The translations under genes and the position numbers were made by a program. Under the pieces are notes generated by a model. That model was not told the origin of the DNA, ran no database searches, and saw nothing but the letters and a program-made list of their open reading frames with translations. A stretch of 64,000 nt of DNA from Ianthella basta (taxonomy: Eukaryota; Porifera; Demospongiae; Verongiida; Ianthellidae). Below, in pieces: positions 21,440 to 33,605 of the stretch (positions are counted from its first letter, which is position 1; the number at the start of each line of letters is the position of its first letter). Where the stretch lies: positions 8,287,214 through 8,351,213 of the forward strand of contig OZ025869.1 of the NCBI GenBank assembly GCA_964019415.1. The letters are read 5' to 3'.

Positions 21440-24400
21440 AGCAAGACCCTATAGGACGCACTGGACCTGATATAGAATGCACTGAACCTCCCATAGGACG
21501 CACTGGTACCCCCAATAGGATACACCGGACCCTATATAAGATACAAAAGATCCCCAATAAGACACACTGGACCCCATATAGGACACACTGGACCCCATAT
21601 ACAATGCACTGGATCCCCCATGGATGCACTGAACCCCCCTACAATGCACCAGACCAGTATAGAATGCACTGGACCTACCATAGGACACACTGGATCCCAT
21701 ATACAATGCACTGGACCCCCATATAACGCACCAGACCCATATAAAATGCACTGGACCCCATATAGGACGCACTGAACACCCCATAGAACGCACTGGACCC
21801 ACCATAGAATGCACTGGACCCACCATGGGCGCAATGGACCCCCATAAAATGCACTGGACCCCCCATACGACGAGCTGGACCCCATATGACGCGCTGGACC
21901 CTCCATAGGAAGCATTGGACCCCACATAAAACACACTGGACACCCATAGGACACAATGGACCCCATATAGAATGCACAGGACCCACCAAAGACCGCACTT
22001 GACCCCTTATAGAATGCACTGGACCTACCATAAGACACACTGGACCCCATATAGGATGCACTCAACCTTTATAGGACGCAGTAGACCCGATAAAGGACGC
22101 ACTGGACCCCATATAGGACACACTGGACCCCATACATGCCGCACTTGACCCCATAGGACGCACTGGACTCCGTATAGAATGCACTAGACCCCACTTAGGA
22201 TGCACTGGACCCCATATAGAACCCACTGGACCCCATATAAGACGCACTGGACCCCATATAGGACACACCAGACCCCATATAGGATGCACTGGACCCCATA
22301 AAAGATGCACGAGACCCCATATAAGACGCACTGGACCCCTCATAGGATGCACTGGACGCCATATAGAACGCACTGGACCCCATATAAGACGCATTAGACC
22401 CCATATAAGACACATTGGACCCCACATAGGACGCACTGGACCCCCCATAAGACGCACTGGACCCCCCATAGAACACACTGGACTTCATATAAGACGCACT
22501 GGACCCCACATAGGATGCACTGGACCCCATATAGGACGCACTGGACCCCATATAGGACGCACTGGACTCCCAATAGGATGCACTGGACCACATATAGGAC
22601 GCACTGGACCCCTCATAGGATGCACTGGATGCCATATAGAACACACTGGACCCCATATAAGACGCACTGGACCCCATATAAGACACATTGGACCCCACAT
22701 AGGACGCACTGGACCCCACATAGGACACACTGGACCTCCCATAGAACTCACTGGACTTCATATAAGACGCACTGGACCCCATATAGGACGCACTGGACTC
22801 CATATAGGACGCACTGGACCCCATATAAGACGCACTGGACCCCATACAGGACGCACTGGACCCCCCATAGGATGCACTGAACGCCATATAAGATGCACTG
22901 GACCCCATATAGGATGCACTGGACCCCATATAAGACGCACTGGACCCCATATAGGACGCACTGGACCCCATATAGAATGCACTAGACCCCACTTAGGATG
23001 CACTGGACCCACCATACGACGCACTGGACCCCATATAGGACGCACTGGACCCCATATAGAATGCACTAGACCCCACTTAGGATGCACTGGACCCACCATA
23101 TGATGCACTGGACCCCATATGGGATGCACTAGACCTCATATAGGACGCACTGGACCCCATATAGGACACACTGGACCCCATATAAGACGCACTGGACCCC
23201 ATACAGGACGCACTGGACCCCTCATAGGATGCACTGGACCCCACATAAGACGTACTGGACCCCATATAGGATGCACTGAATGCCATATAGAAAACACTAG
23301 ACCCCCATATAGGACGCACTGGACACCATACAGAATGCACAAGACCCCACTTTGGATGCACTGGACCCCCCATAGGATGCACTGGACACCATATAGAACG
23401 CACTGGACCCCCCCTCCCCCACCCCACCCCACGCACTGGACCTTATATAGGACGCACTGGACCCCCCATAGGACGCACTGGACTCCGTACAGAATGCACT
23501 AGACCAACTTAGGATGCACTGGACCCACCTTAGGACGCACTGGACCCCATATAGGACGCACTGGACCCCCATAGGATGCACTGGACACCATATAGAACAC
23601 ACTGGACCCCCCCATAGGACACACTGGACTCCCCATAGGACACACTGGACCCCCCATAGGACGCACTGGACCCCCATAGAACACACTGGACTCCGTATAG
23701 AATGCTCTAGACCACCCATAGTATGCACTGGACACCATATAAGATGCACTGCCCCCCCCCCCCCCCCATAGGACGCACTGGACCCACCATAGGACGCACT
23801 GGACCCCATATAGAACGCACTGGACCCTCATAGGACGCACTGGACTCCGTATAGAATGCTCTGGACCCCATATAGGATGCACTGGACACCATATAGAACG
23901 CACTGGACCCCACATAGGATGCATTGGACCCCCCATAAGACGCACTGGACCCCCATAGGATGCACTGGACCCCATATAGGACGTACTAGACCCCATATAG
24001 GACGCACAGGACCCCATATAGGATGCACTGGACCCCCCATAGGATGCACTGGACACCATACAGAATGCACTAGACCCCACTTTGGATACACTGGACCCCA
24101 TATAGGACGCACTGGACCCCCCATAGGACGCATTGGATACCATACAGAATGCACTAGACCCCACTTTGGATGCACTGGACCCCATATAGGACGCACTGGA
24201 CCCCCATAGGATGCACTGGACACCGTATAAAAGACACTGGGCCCCATATACGACGCACTGGACTTGTACAGAATGCACTGGACCCACTTAGGATGCACTG
24301 GACCCACCATAGGACGCACTGGACCCCCCATAGGACACACTGGACCCCCCATAGGATGCACTGGACACCATATAGAACGCACTGGACCCCCCATAGGACG

Positions 24401-24665
24401 CACTGGACTCCGTACAGAATGCACTAGACCCACTTAGGATGCACTGGACCCACCATAGTACGCACTGGACCCCATTTAGGACGCACTGGACCCCATATAG
24501 GATGCACTGGACCCCCCATAGGATGCACTGGACACCATATAGAACACACTGGACCACCCATAGGACGCACTGGACTCCCCATAAGACACACTGGACCCCC
24601 CATAGGATGCACTGGACCCCCATAGGACGCACTGGACTGCGTATAGAATGCACTAGACCCCCATC
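21440..24665. repeat. 21-bp minisatellite array 2
   Basis: About 150 copies of the same 21-bp unit as array 1 (GCACTGGACCCCATATAGGAY), but more divergent and with more indels. It includes poly-C runs (23,410 and 23,752-23,767) and patches of higher-order repetition around 23.3-24.6 kb. Long open frames on both strands are artefacts of the 3n period. Confidence 0.95.
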
Positions 24666-26235
24666 ATGGCTGTTTCGCAATGTAAATTTGGTTTGAAATG
24701 GAAATTGGGATCATATTATTGCGTAATCGAGTCCTCAATTTGCAGCCTATTCTCCATATGTATTCTTCTCTTCTTTCAGGTGCAAGCTGCAACTAAGCTT
24801 TAGTTCGCTACAGACGGGAATGGTAGGAATGGGCAGACCTGTCATCCAGCTTCACATTCCTTAGTTACACTTTATCACACAATTTTTGCTACGTTCATAA
24901 TTATTCTTGATTGATGTTGTGTTTCTACGCTAGCGGGCACATGCAGTAATTTTACGTAATTTTGGCGCGGCTTAACTAACCAATGAGCTGCTCGGAATCG
25001 ATGCTTAAATTTTCTTTGGAGGACGTACGTCAGTTGTTTCGATATCCTTTACCTGTATTCGTACAAGCCCGCGCTGTGCTCTATTGCTATACGTATATAC
25101 GCGTGTAGTTAGCTAGCTGCACACTTGATCAGGTAAGTATAGGAATGCATGCAGTTGTAGTGTTCGTGCAATCACCTCATGCATTATTATTATGCATCTG
25201 CTTACGGACGATGAGGGCTAGCGTTATTATTACAGCAGCTGTTGCACAGCACTGTTATGCAAACAGGAGTAGCTATTATAAAACAAACACCAAGCACATA
25301 ATTACCAAAATTAAGACACACAATGCATATATGTGTATAAAGCAAAATGTATCATTAATGCAATAGAAAATACATAGTATGAAGATATAAAACACAAGTA
25401 TTTTGAGTTAAAAACTCATGGGGCTGCCGCCCCAACTCGAAATACTTGCTCCCTTCGGTCGCAGCTCTGTCACTCACAATAGGCAAACATGACATCGTTT
25501 CTTAATACCTCAGTAACCTCAGCAAACACACACACACACACACACACGCACACACACACACACACACACCACTATCACCAGACACATGAGACACACACAC
25601 ACACACACACGCACACACACACGCACACACACGCACACACACATGCACAGAGAAATCTCCAGCAAAGACAGACACATGACTGCCTATATCACATGCATTT
25701 ACAGTGAGTAATTACAGAAACATAATGTACCAAGGAACTCACAGTCGCCAGAGTAGCTAGTGGTCTGTGATGGCAAAAGCTACGTACGTTTGCTACAGCG
25801 CAGTACGCGTGGGCCAGGTTCTGAAGAGCATTCAGAAGGGCAACGGTGCGAGTTAAGCTTTTCAACGCTACAAACGGTTGAAGAATGTTAGCGTCTACAT
25901 ATCACGGCGTTCACCAGTTTCTACGTTGCTCCTGTCATGTGTTCCAGGCGGCGGAGTGAAGTCCTCTGAGGGGAGCGCGGCCATTATCGAAGAAGGCGCG
26001 GGGCGAAGTCGATGACCTGTTGGGCGCTGTCTCGAAGCTGTGTCTTTGCCCGTCGGCCAGAAGTGCTGTAAGAGTCTGTTCCAGGATCAGAGGTGGAAGA
26101 AAACGTTCAAAGTTCGCTAAGACGTCGCTTAGAAGCCGGTTTTCAAAGTCCCTTGGCCTCGCACACGGTCCACTTCCGGCCGAATAAAATGGCCGACAAT
26201 ATAAATTCCCTAGACCCAATACTTGCGAATGGTGC
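24666..26235. other. no recognised gene; hairpin and (CA)n
   Basis: Nothing gene-like was recognised. It contains a hairpin at about 25,397-25,447 (arms AAGTATTTTGAGTT and AACTCGAAATACTT around GGGGCTGCCGCCCC), a CA/GCAC microsatellite at 25,525-25,648, and a CpG-rich patch at 25,930-26,200. That patch has a minus-strand frame of about 75 codons (NRLLSDVLANFERF) which might be an exon of an unknown gene. Confidence 0.4.
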
Positions 26236-26790
26236 TGGTGCCACTGTAACTTGCACTGGTGGTCTTTTTCTATGACCAACTAGCGCAGATACTCTACTGA
26301 CACATGTGGTGGTGGCTACTGTAACTTGCACTGGTGTGGGTCTTTTTCTATGACCACTGGCACAGATACTCTACTGGCACATGTGGTGGTGGTTACTGTA
26401 ACTTGCACTGGTGGTGCTTTTTTTCTATGACCAACTAGCACAGATACTCTACTGGCACAGGTGGTGGTGGCTGCGATATTGTAACTTGCACTGTGTGGTG
26501 GTGGTGGTGGTGGTTTTTCTAGAGCAATGGCGCATATACTGAATGCATGCATTGTACTGGCACCATGTGGTGGTGGTGGTGGTGGTCATTTTCATCTAGG
26601 AATGCATGTGGTGGCCGTAATATTGTAACTTGCACTGTGTGGTGGTGGTGGTAGTAGTATGTGGTAGCAGCGCCTGATGTGGTGGTCTGTTTTCTTGCAG
26701 CTCTAGCACATAATATTATACTGGTGTGCTCATTGCAACTTCCACTGTGGTGGTGGTGATGGTGGTTGTATTTATCTATGTGGTGGTGTA
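26236..26790. repeat. ~75-bp tandem repeat rich in TGGTGG
   Basis: At least five diverged units, each with GTAACTTGCACTG followed by TTTTTCTATGACC and CAGATACTCTACTGGCAC, then GTGGTGGTGG. Units start near 26,243, 26,318, 26,394, 26,477 and 26,624. The GGT runs expand within the array. Confidence 0.85.
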
Positions 26791-26879
26791 GTAGCTGGAT
26801 ATTGTGGCTGGATAGTTGTGAGCAAGTGTACATGTTGGTGCTGCTCCGCTCCAACATAGCGGCAAATGCCTAAAAATTG

Positions 26880-26994
26880 GTGTCAAAATGTGATTGTTCA
26901 AAACATCACCTCCATTTTGTGACTAATTAAGCAATACTGCTAATGACATGAGGAAATTGGTCATCTAACTACATCCACTTAGTATCATGACTTA
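26880..26994 (+). repeat. ~128-bp tandem repeat unit, left of Harbinger
   Basis: The sequence around CCATTTTGTGACTAATTAAG and GCTAATGACATGAGG matches two further units at 29,791-30,060. The Harbinger element has inserted into this unit at TTA (26992-26994), and the unit resumes on the other side. Confidence 0.8.
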
Positions 26995-27112
26995 GGGGCG
27001 GGTCACACTACGGCAGAAACGACGGCGACGGCGACGGTAACGTTTACGGTGACGGCAAAAAACGTGGTGAATCGGTCACACACAATAATATTGTTCGGTG
27101 AACAAAGAGAAG

Positions 27113-28441
27113 ATGGCGTCTATCGTGTTGTTGTGGATCTATCTGTTCTCGCTGCTTCGGCATCGCGTTGCCCTTGGACATCGCAGTAATCGTCTTCGCG
27201 GCAGTTCGTTTGCTGTTCGTCGCCAGCAGGCTTGGCGCAGGAGTCGTCGTGCACGGTTGCGCTTGCAATCCCAGTTCGCGTTGGTTCTCCCCCCGTTCCA
27301 GGACGCAGCGCGCTCCATTCGAGCCCCGCGCCGTTTCTGGGCAGCACCAAGGCAGCAAGGCTTGTGGGAGAAAGACGTGTGCCTCCTCTGGAGAAGTATG
27401 GGGAGGAACTATCCTGACTGGGAGGACAGCCAGTACTTGCAGCACTTTCGCGTGTCGAAGGATACGTTTTGGTTCCTTTCCCAAACATATGGCAAGCATT
27501 TCAAGAAAGAAGACACTCGTCTGAGGCGTGCAATACCTGCTGCCAAGAGATTAGCCATTGTCCTACACTGGCTAGCCCATGCGTCTAGCTTCTCTCAACT
27601 TGCTGCATTGTATGCCATTGGTAAATCAACAGTTGTGTCTATCGTGCACCAAGGCATAGACATTCTGCGTGAGAAGCTAACTCCAAATGCCATCCTGTTC
27701 CCAACAGCATCTGAGCTTGAGCAGGTAATGGTTGATTTTGAGGCACTGTGTGGGCTGCCATTCTGCGCTGGAGCTCTGGATGGCACGTTCATGCTGATTA
27801 AGAAGCCGGAGGAGTTTGGAGACACCTACTTTTGTTATAAGAAGTTTTGTTCAATTATAGTATTGGGATGTGTGGATGCCAGGGGGATTTTTACATATGT
27901 AAATGCCGGAAGACCTGGATCAGTTGGCGATTCATACGCTTTTCGCCACAGCCTTTTATACGAGAAGATCAGTTCTGGAGAGTGGCTTGCACATTCTTCT
28001 CGGCTTATTGAAGGAGTGCATGTGAAGCCGTTTCTGGTGGCTGACTCAGCATTCCCCCTGGACTCTACCTGTATGAAATGCTATGACTACACAGGTACCA
28101 TGGCCAACTACAAACGTAGCTTTAACTACAGTCTCATTCGGACGAGGCGAGTGGTGGAGCAGGCTTTTGGCAGGTTGAAAGGCCGATGGCGCATAATGGA
28201 TGGCCCATGTAAAATCAACGACCCAGTGCTTGTGAGGAACGTGGCAATGGTGTGTTGTGCCCTGCACAACATCTGTGAGAGGCATCAGTGCCCTTTTGAA
28301 CCTGGTTGGTTGCCAGACAAAAGTGCTTTTGTTCAAACAACACCAGCAAATTTGCAGGCAACTACGGTAATTGGAGCAGCTTCCACTGTGAGAGACGCAT
28401 TGGCAAGACATGTCCATCATCACAGACCAGCTCCTCATTAA
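27113..28441 (+). CDS. Harbinger transposase (HARBI1-like, DDE_4), 442 aa
   Basis: The first ATG is at 27113; the frame is open from a GTG at 27098. A basic Arg-rich N-terminus is followed by a helix-turn-helix-like segment (SQLAALYAIGKSTV) and the DDE core. The likely catalytic residues are Asp in GALDGTF, Asp in PGSVGDSYAF and Glu in VEQAFGRLKGRWR. No stop or frameshift interrupts it, and its length is in the family range. It cuts and pastes the element at TWA sites and needs the Myb-like partner for nuclear import and end binding. The next gene is convergent, 240 bp away. Confidence 0.95.
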   Translation: MASIVLLWIYLFSLLRHRVALGHRSNRLRGSSFAVRRQQAWRRSRRARLRLQSQFALVLPPFQDAARSIRAPRRFWAAPRQQGLWEKDVCLLWRSMGRNYPDWEDSQYLQHFRVSKDTFWFLSQTYGKHFKKEDTRLRRAIPAAKRLAIVLHWLAHASSFSQLAALYAIGKSTVVSIVHQGIDILREKLTPNAILFPTASELEQVMVDFEALCGLPFCAGALDGTFMLIKKPEEFGDTYFCYKKFCSIIVLGCVDARGIFTYVNAGRPGSVGDSYAFRHSLLYEKISSGEWLAHSSRLIEGVHVKPFLVADSAFPLDSTCMKCYDYTGTMANYKRSFNYSLIRTRRVVEQAFGRLKGRWRIMDGPCKINDPVLVRNVAMVCCALHNICERHQCPFEPGWLPDKSAFVQTTPANLQATTVIGAASTVRDALARHVHHHRPAPH

Positions 28442-28678
28442 TCCACTGCTGAACCCTTCTATCTACATTTCAGATAACAATCATCACCTCAACTGATGAT
28501 GAACTTTCATTAGTACTTCATCAGAGCTAATGTACTTTCATGACTTCAGCAATCACATTATAATAATGTACTTCAATGAGCATTTCAACATGTACTGCAA
28601 ATGCAAAGAATAATGTTACAGTAATAACATAATAATGACATGATCAAGTTCTAACAATATAATAGTACTAGTAATGTT

Positions 28679-29581
28679 TCACTGGTTGCCCTGCTTGTCC
28701 TGCTTCTCAAACAGTTTCTTAAACAGCTCTGCTTGAAAAAGCTGGTTCTGCTGCATCATCTCCATCTGAAATTGGCTGCTCAGCTGCTGCAGCCTTGTGG
28801 ATAGATCAGCTTCAAACTTAATCCTATCTTGCTCCATCTTGGCCTGGAATTTCATTGCGTCCTCCTGCAGCTTGCTGTCATGCTCCATCTATCTCAGCTG
28901 TGACTGTTCCTGCATGTCTGCATACGCAAGCAGAAACTGTGCTGATGCTGTCCCTTTTCCCTTTTTCTTGCCAACTCTGGCAACAAGTGGTGTCTCGCTC
29001 TTCTTGGACTTCTTGCTTGCTGGCAATCCATCGTCTTCCTCCTCTTCCTCTTCCTCCTCATTGCTGTCACCCACACTCCCCACTGCAGCTCTGCTTGGTG
29101 GTCTAGAGCTGTCAGGGGTGCCAACATCTTCCTGTTCAGTCCCTGCCAGACCACTGGAACCAGGACCTTCACCAGACTCCTCCACTGCACCTGGACCCAA
29201 GGCTGGATGGTCCTTAAATCTGTCGAAGAACGTCCTGAAGTTTGGCCAGGACTCTGCAGCTGCTTCGACGTCAATGTTCATATCGTCTTCGCTATATTCT
29301 TTGCCTGTTTCGCCTTTTCTTTGGTAGTTTACGTACATTACCGTCACCTTCTTTATTACCGAGTCCAACTTGTTGCTGACTTCATTCTCACTGTACTTCC
29401 CAGGTCTGCCAAGCTCCTCTGAAACGTACTCGTTGAGGCGCGTGGTGGCTATGGCCTCTTTCTTCTTCCTCTTCAGCATTTTGCCACCGAATTCCTCAAG
29501 GATGTCTGCCCAAACATCTATGAGCCTTTTCTCCGTCTCAGAATCCCACTTCGCTCTCGGTTTCTTGCCCTTGGTCGCCAT
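28679..29581 (-). pseudogene. Harbinger Myb/SANT-like DNA-binding protein with one in-frame TAG
   Basis: The ATG is at 29581. Residues 1-110 form a trihelix/Myb-like domain (KWDSETEKRLIDVWADIL...YVNYQRKGE). An acidic, Glu-rich linker and a Lys-rich patch (SKKSKKSE, GKKKGKG) follow. After residue 230 a single TAG (28889-28891) interrupts the frame, which then continues for 69 codons of Gln/Met/Phe-rich coiled coil (KFQAKMEQDRIKFEADL) typical of the C-terminus. The element is therefore either one nonsense mutation from intact, relies on readthrough, or is host to a polymorphic stop. All other codons are open. Confidence 0.88.
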
Positions 29582-29790
29582 CGTTCATCACTTCGCTCGT
29601 GCAGATCCGAAATAACACTTTCGACTACCGTCGACGTGATCGTTGCCGTGGCAGCCATTGTCACGTCGACGTTCGCGTCACGTCAGGGTCACGTTCACGT
29701 TCACGTTACGTAACGTGTAGTGTGACCGATAAAACGTCGCCGTACCGTCGCCGCCGCCGTCGTTTCTGCCGTAGTGTGATCGGGGCCTTA

Positions 29791-30060
29791 GCAGGGCTGG
29801 GTCGGTAAGATATGCAATGAACCTCATTTTTCTCGGCCATTTTGCAACTAATTAATAAATCCTGCTAATGACATGAACAGTTGGATTATCTGGCTAGGTC
29901 CATCAAGTGTCATGACTGAGCGGGCCGGGCTGGTGTAATACATCATACACCTCACATATGTCGGCCATTTTGAGACTAATTAAGAAATCCCGCTAATAAC
30001 ATAGGAAGGTGGACCACTTGGATGTGTCCACCAAGTTTCACGTCTCAACGAGCCCAATTG
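29791..30060 (+). repeat. ~128-bp tandem repeat units, right of Harbinger
   Basis: One split unit and one full unit with CGGCCATTTTG, GACTAATTAA, ATCC(T/C)GCTAAT and GGTCCA/TGTCCA..CAAG blocks. Aligning the full unit with the split unit shows that the transposon entered without other change. Confidence 0.8.
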
Positions 30061-30271
30061 CATTCATATACAAGATACCACTATGCATCAATATAAATGC
30101 ACCATACATTAAGTGTTATGCTATGCACATTTATATTAGGATTTTGCGGGCTGCTTGTAGAACGAAGGCCTAATTAAAAATTCTGCCTCATTTAAAGTCT
30201 TAAAATCTCCCATACATACTTCAAAGGCACACCTATCACATGTTCGTGAGGGGTGCCTAACCCCCCGGGAA

Positions 30272-30306
30272 TTATATTATATTATATTATATTATATTAT
30301 ATTATT
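30272..30306. repeat. (ATATT)n microsatellite
   Basis: Seven consecutive ATATT units. Confidence 0.95.
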
Positions 30307-30393
30307 TACTTTAGATTAGTGGTGTATATTGTAACTTGCACTGTATATATCTGTAACATGAAGCCATATGAAAACGTCAATTTGAAAACAATA

Positions 30394-30418
30394 TAGGGGC
30401 TGCCTGCGGCAGCCCCTA
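30394..30418. repeat. perfect 11-bp hairpin upstream of N-RAG-like gene
   Basis: TAGGGGCTGCC, loop TGC, GGCAGCCCCTA. It lies 59 bp before the first recognised exon. A related GGGGCTGCCGCCCC occurs at 25,424. It may be part of a terminal or subterminal element. Confidence 0.6.
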
Positions 30419-32809
30419 ATAATGCTGAAAGTTCAAACAGTAAATTAAAGGTAACCTAATTGACCTATATCCACAGGAACATGGAGGAGCATGTGAAATG
30501 CCTGCAGCACCTGTGTAGGGTGTGTAGGAGAAGGGCATCACACACCACACGACAACCGTATCAGTGCACATTGTACTCTGCACAACTACGTGAAGCATTT
30601 GGAATTGACATAGATCAAGACAATGCTTCAACCCACCCACCATCATTTTGCACCAGCTGCTATGCTGTAATGTGGCACCATGAGGAACGCTTGAGGAGTG
30701 GTTCCCACTATTACTGCACCTTAACACCTGCCCAGTGGTTGCCACACACAGACGACCAGTGCACCACTTGCTCAGAGCATGATACTCAGGCCAAAGGAGG
30801 CCGGCCATCCAAGAAGGGGAAACATAGAGGTAGGCCCCCAAAATCAGGTGTTGCCCCATCATCTGGGTCTAGTGCACTAATTCATGAAGTGCGCCTTAGA
30901 ATGGCCAGGAGTAATTGCCCACGAGTTCATGCCAAGTTGCTCCCATCGCAGTTTCTGCCACCTCCCCCACCTCTGCAATTAACCCAATTCACGTGTGGCA
31001 TCTGCAATGGGATATTTGACAGTCCTATACAGCTTGGCTGTGGCCACACGTTTTGCAGTGAACGCTGCATCACATCATTAAGATCTGGGAAGTCCTCTTG
31101 CCCTGAGCCAAACTGCAGTAGCACCATCACAGTGGATGGCATCCAGAAACCATCAGATTTGATGATTTCTACGCTAGCATCCCTGCAATGCAAATGCCAC
31201 AATGGCAGGTGTAATGCTACCTTACCATTGTAAAATTTGATAGCACATTCGACACAATGCACTGGGTGTCCACTTCAAATGTTCTGCACTCCATCAAGGA
31301 TTCCTCTGAGGGTCATTCTGGCTGCATCCATAGACAACCACCCACCACCATAGAAAGAAGGGCAATGGGCCACCTTGCAAAGAGATTGATGACATCTTCC
31401 AGTGAACATGGTACATGCATTACCATTACAGTACCTACTGGAGGACAGGTACGTATGTATTAAACAGCTGCAGTTGCAGAGTCTTTGTGATGTGCATATT
31501 CCTATATTTGCAGCCCTTGCTATATATAATATTCCAGCAATTGCCAAGGCCTCGAATTGCAACAACAGATGCTAGTCAGCGCACGATCCGCAATCGAACT
31601 AAAACCCTGCAGGAAGCAAGGGAGAAGATCAGCAAGGGTGGCGAGTCAGCAGCAGCACAGATGCAAGATGAACTGCAGAGTAGTACAAAAGCAGAACGAG
31701 AGGAGCTACTAAAGGCAGCTGGCTTAGCACCGGGTGAGATTGAAGCAGGGGCTGGACTAGCCATGAAGGCTGAGTTGGGCATACCATGGAGTAAACTGCG
31801 AAGGAGAAGGTGTATACCACCTTTATCACTTCTACGGACTCATGCATATTGATATACTTTACAGAACATGCATGCATGCTCTATTCCTAAAAGGTGGTTG
31901 AAGAAATGGGGTGTGACAATGTCCAGCGAGAAACAACAAAGGGAGATGGCTCAGCAGTGGTCACCAGACTGCATCGAAGCTGAATATGTGCCATTCAGCT
32001 TTCCTCTGAGTAATGAGGGAGAGGAGATGAGGACAGTTCCGTTTGTCTGTATCCCTGACCTGTGGACAAGGTTTATCCAATTACTGGATGATATGGACAG
32101 GTAAGCAAGCATGTAAAGTTTGATTGTTGTCTGTGAAATCCAGCTGATCAATGGTGGTGACTGAATGGTGGTTGAACTACATATAAATATATATAGAGCC
32201 AAGATGCTGACATGGCACAAAGGAATGATACTGGAAGATGAAATATGGGTGAAGATAGCCGGAGACAAGGGTCAGGGTTCCTTCAAGATGGCCCTGCAAG
32301 TTTGCAACACTCACATGTCCAATGCCAGCAGGAACACCTATGTGTTCAGCCTATTTCAAGCTGGAGACAGTCCAACAAACCTTCACATTGCCCTCGACAG
32401 GCACAGGCATCAATTTCAGGAGATCAGTGCCACAGTCTGGAAGTGCGTAAACAAACACATTACTTAATCAAACACATGCATACACTGAGGTGCAATATTA
32501 TAATTACATAAATATATTGTCATTGCAGTGGCAAGAAGATTCGACTATTTCTGTTTGGCAACTACATGTTCCTGAGCTACACACATGGAATCTCAGGTCC
32601 AAATGGTGAGTACTTTCTATCAACTGACATACATCAGTGCTATCCAATCTTGCTATCAAAGGGGTCAAAGGAGTTGAATGATTAAAAAATAACACCAACC
32701 CTTAACACTACCACACTAAAGGCGAAAGATTACATTTTATCTTGGTAACACTCTGGTTCTAGTATGAAATTGGGATGGTTGGTGGAAGACCGGGCATGCA
32801 TATGTATAC

Positions 32810-33239
32810 TGTGAGGGACTGGACCCTTTGTTTGTGTGTGTGTGGGCATGTTGTGTTTGTGTTCTTCTTATTTGCTGCCTGTACCTGTCATCCTGATTGC
32901 TGTGTGTATCATGTCACTTGATTAGCTGTTTGTACCCCTCTTTTACCTTATATTATTGGATATGTGTTGCGTCATTTTGGTTGGTAGTGGTTGCCTGTAT
33001 CTGGTCACGTCTTGTTTGTTGGTAGTGGTTGCCTGTATCTGGTCATGTCTTGTTTGAACCGGTTTTGTAGTTCCCTCCCTATTTAAGTGCAGGATTCATT
33101 TTGTACTGGCCTTTTCCCTGTGTTTGATGGTGATAATTATTGGCTCCCTGAATGTTATTTGAGCTCCTGACGGTGTGCACTTTGTTATTGTTTGGTGTGT
33201 GCGTAAGCTGGTTGCTCCCGGTCGACGGGGTCTACAACA
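32810..33239 (+). repeat. 5' LTR of Ty3/gypsy (Gmr1-like) element
   Basis: Starts TGTGAGGGAC and ends CTACAACA. It includes a TATTTAAG box at about 33,080 and is followed at once by an 18-bp primer-binding site. No matching 3' LTR was found in the window. Confidence 0.75.
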
Positions 33240-33240
33240 G

Positions 33241-33258
33241 TGGTGTCAGAAGCGGGAT
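33241..33258 (+). other. retrotransposon primer-binding site
   Basis: TGGTGTCAGAAGCGGGAT lies 1 nt after the LTR. It starts with the TGG complementary to tRNA CCA ends, and its body resembles primer sites proposed to pair with a tRNA-Leu 3' end. Confidence 0.7.
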
Positions 33259-33361
33259 CTACGTCGGAGACGGCTGCGGACGGGACCTGCGGTGGATCCA
33301 GTATATGACGACGCAGTCGGGCCGGTATTATTGGAGAACAGAAGTCACGAGTGCCGCGGAC

Positions 33362-33605
33362 ATGGGCGAATCCCAGGGGACGGGAGCGACGCTGGAGCAG
33401 ATGCTGCAGGTGCTGCTGGAGGACCGCCAGCAGCGAGAGCAGGAACTAAGGGAGGAGCGTGAGTGACACGCTGCCGAGCTGCGCGGGGAGCGGGAGCAAC
33501 AGGAGAGGGAAATGGCCGAGGAGCGGCGGAGGCACGATGACGAGATGAAGTTGCTGCGTGGCTTAATAGAGAAGAAGGATGAGCGTCCCAGCTGCTGGTG
33601 GAGGT
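33362..33605 (+). pseudogene. gag-like N-terminal fragment (coiled coil)
   Basis: The ATG at 33362 opens a frame of 34 codons up to a TGA (33464-33466). The frame continues past it with heptad-like Glu/Arg/Gln-rich coiled coil (QQREQELREERE, EMAEERRRH). It ends where it is fused to integrase sequence at about 33,605, marking an internal deletion of gag and protease. Confidence 0.6.

Larger units (their letters stand above)
26995..29787. mobile_element. PIF/Harbinger DNA transposon, structurally complete
   Basis: The terminal inverted repeats are about 48 bp (GTCACACTACGGCAGAAACG on the left; its complement on the right), with CGACGG-rich subterminal repeats. It is flanked by 3-bp TTA duplications (26992-26994, 29788-29790), the PIF/Harbinger signature. 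It contains two convergent genes, a DDE transposase and a Myb/SANT-like partner, which is the canonical two-protein layout. The length is 2,793 bp. Confidence 0.96.

Noticed and set aside
21440-24665. Possible CRISPR-like array in the second 21-bp repeat block
   Set aside because: The repeats are head-to-tail without unique spacers, in a clearly eukaryotic context.
30477-32605. A true RAG1 recombinase gene
   Set aside because: Only the non-core zinc-binding order is RAG1-like. The following exons match N-RAG-type transposon proteins, not the RAG1/Transib DDE core.
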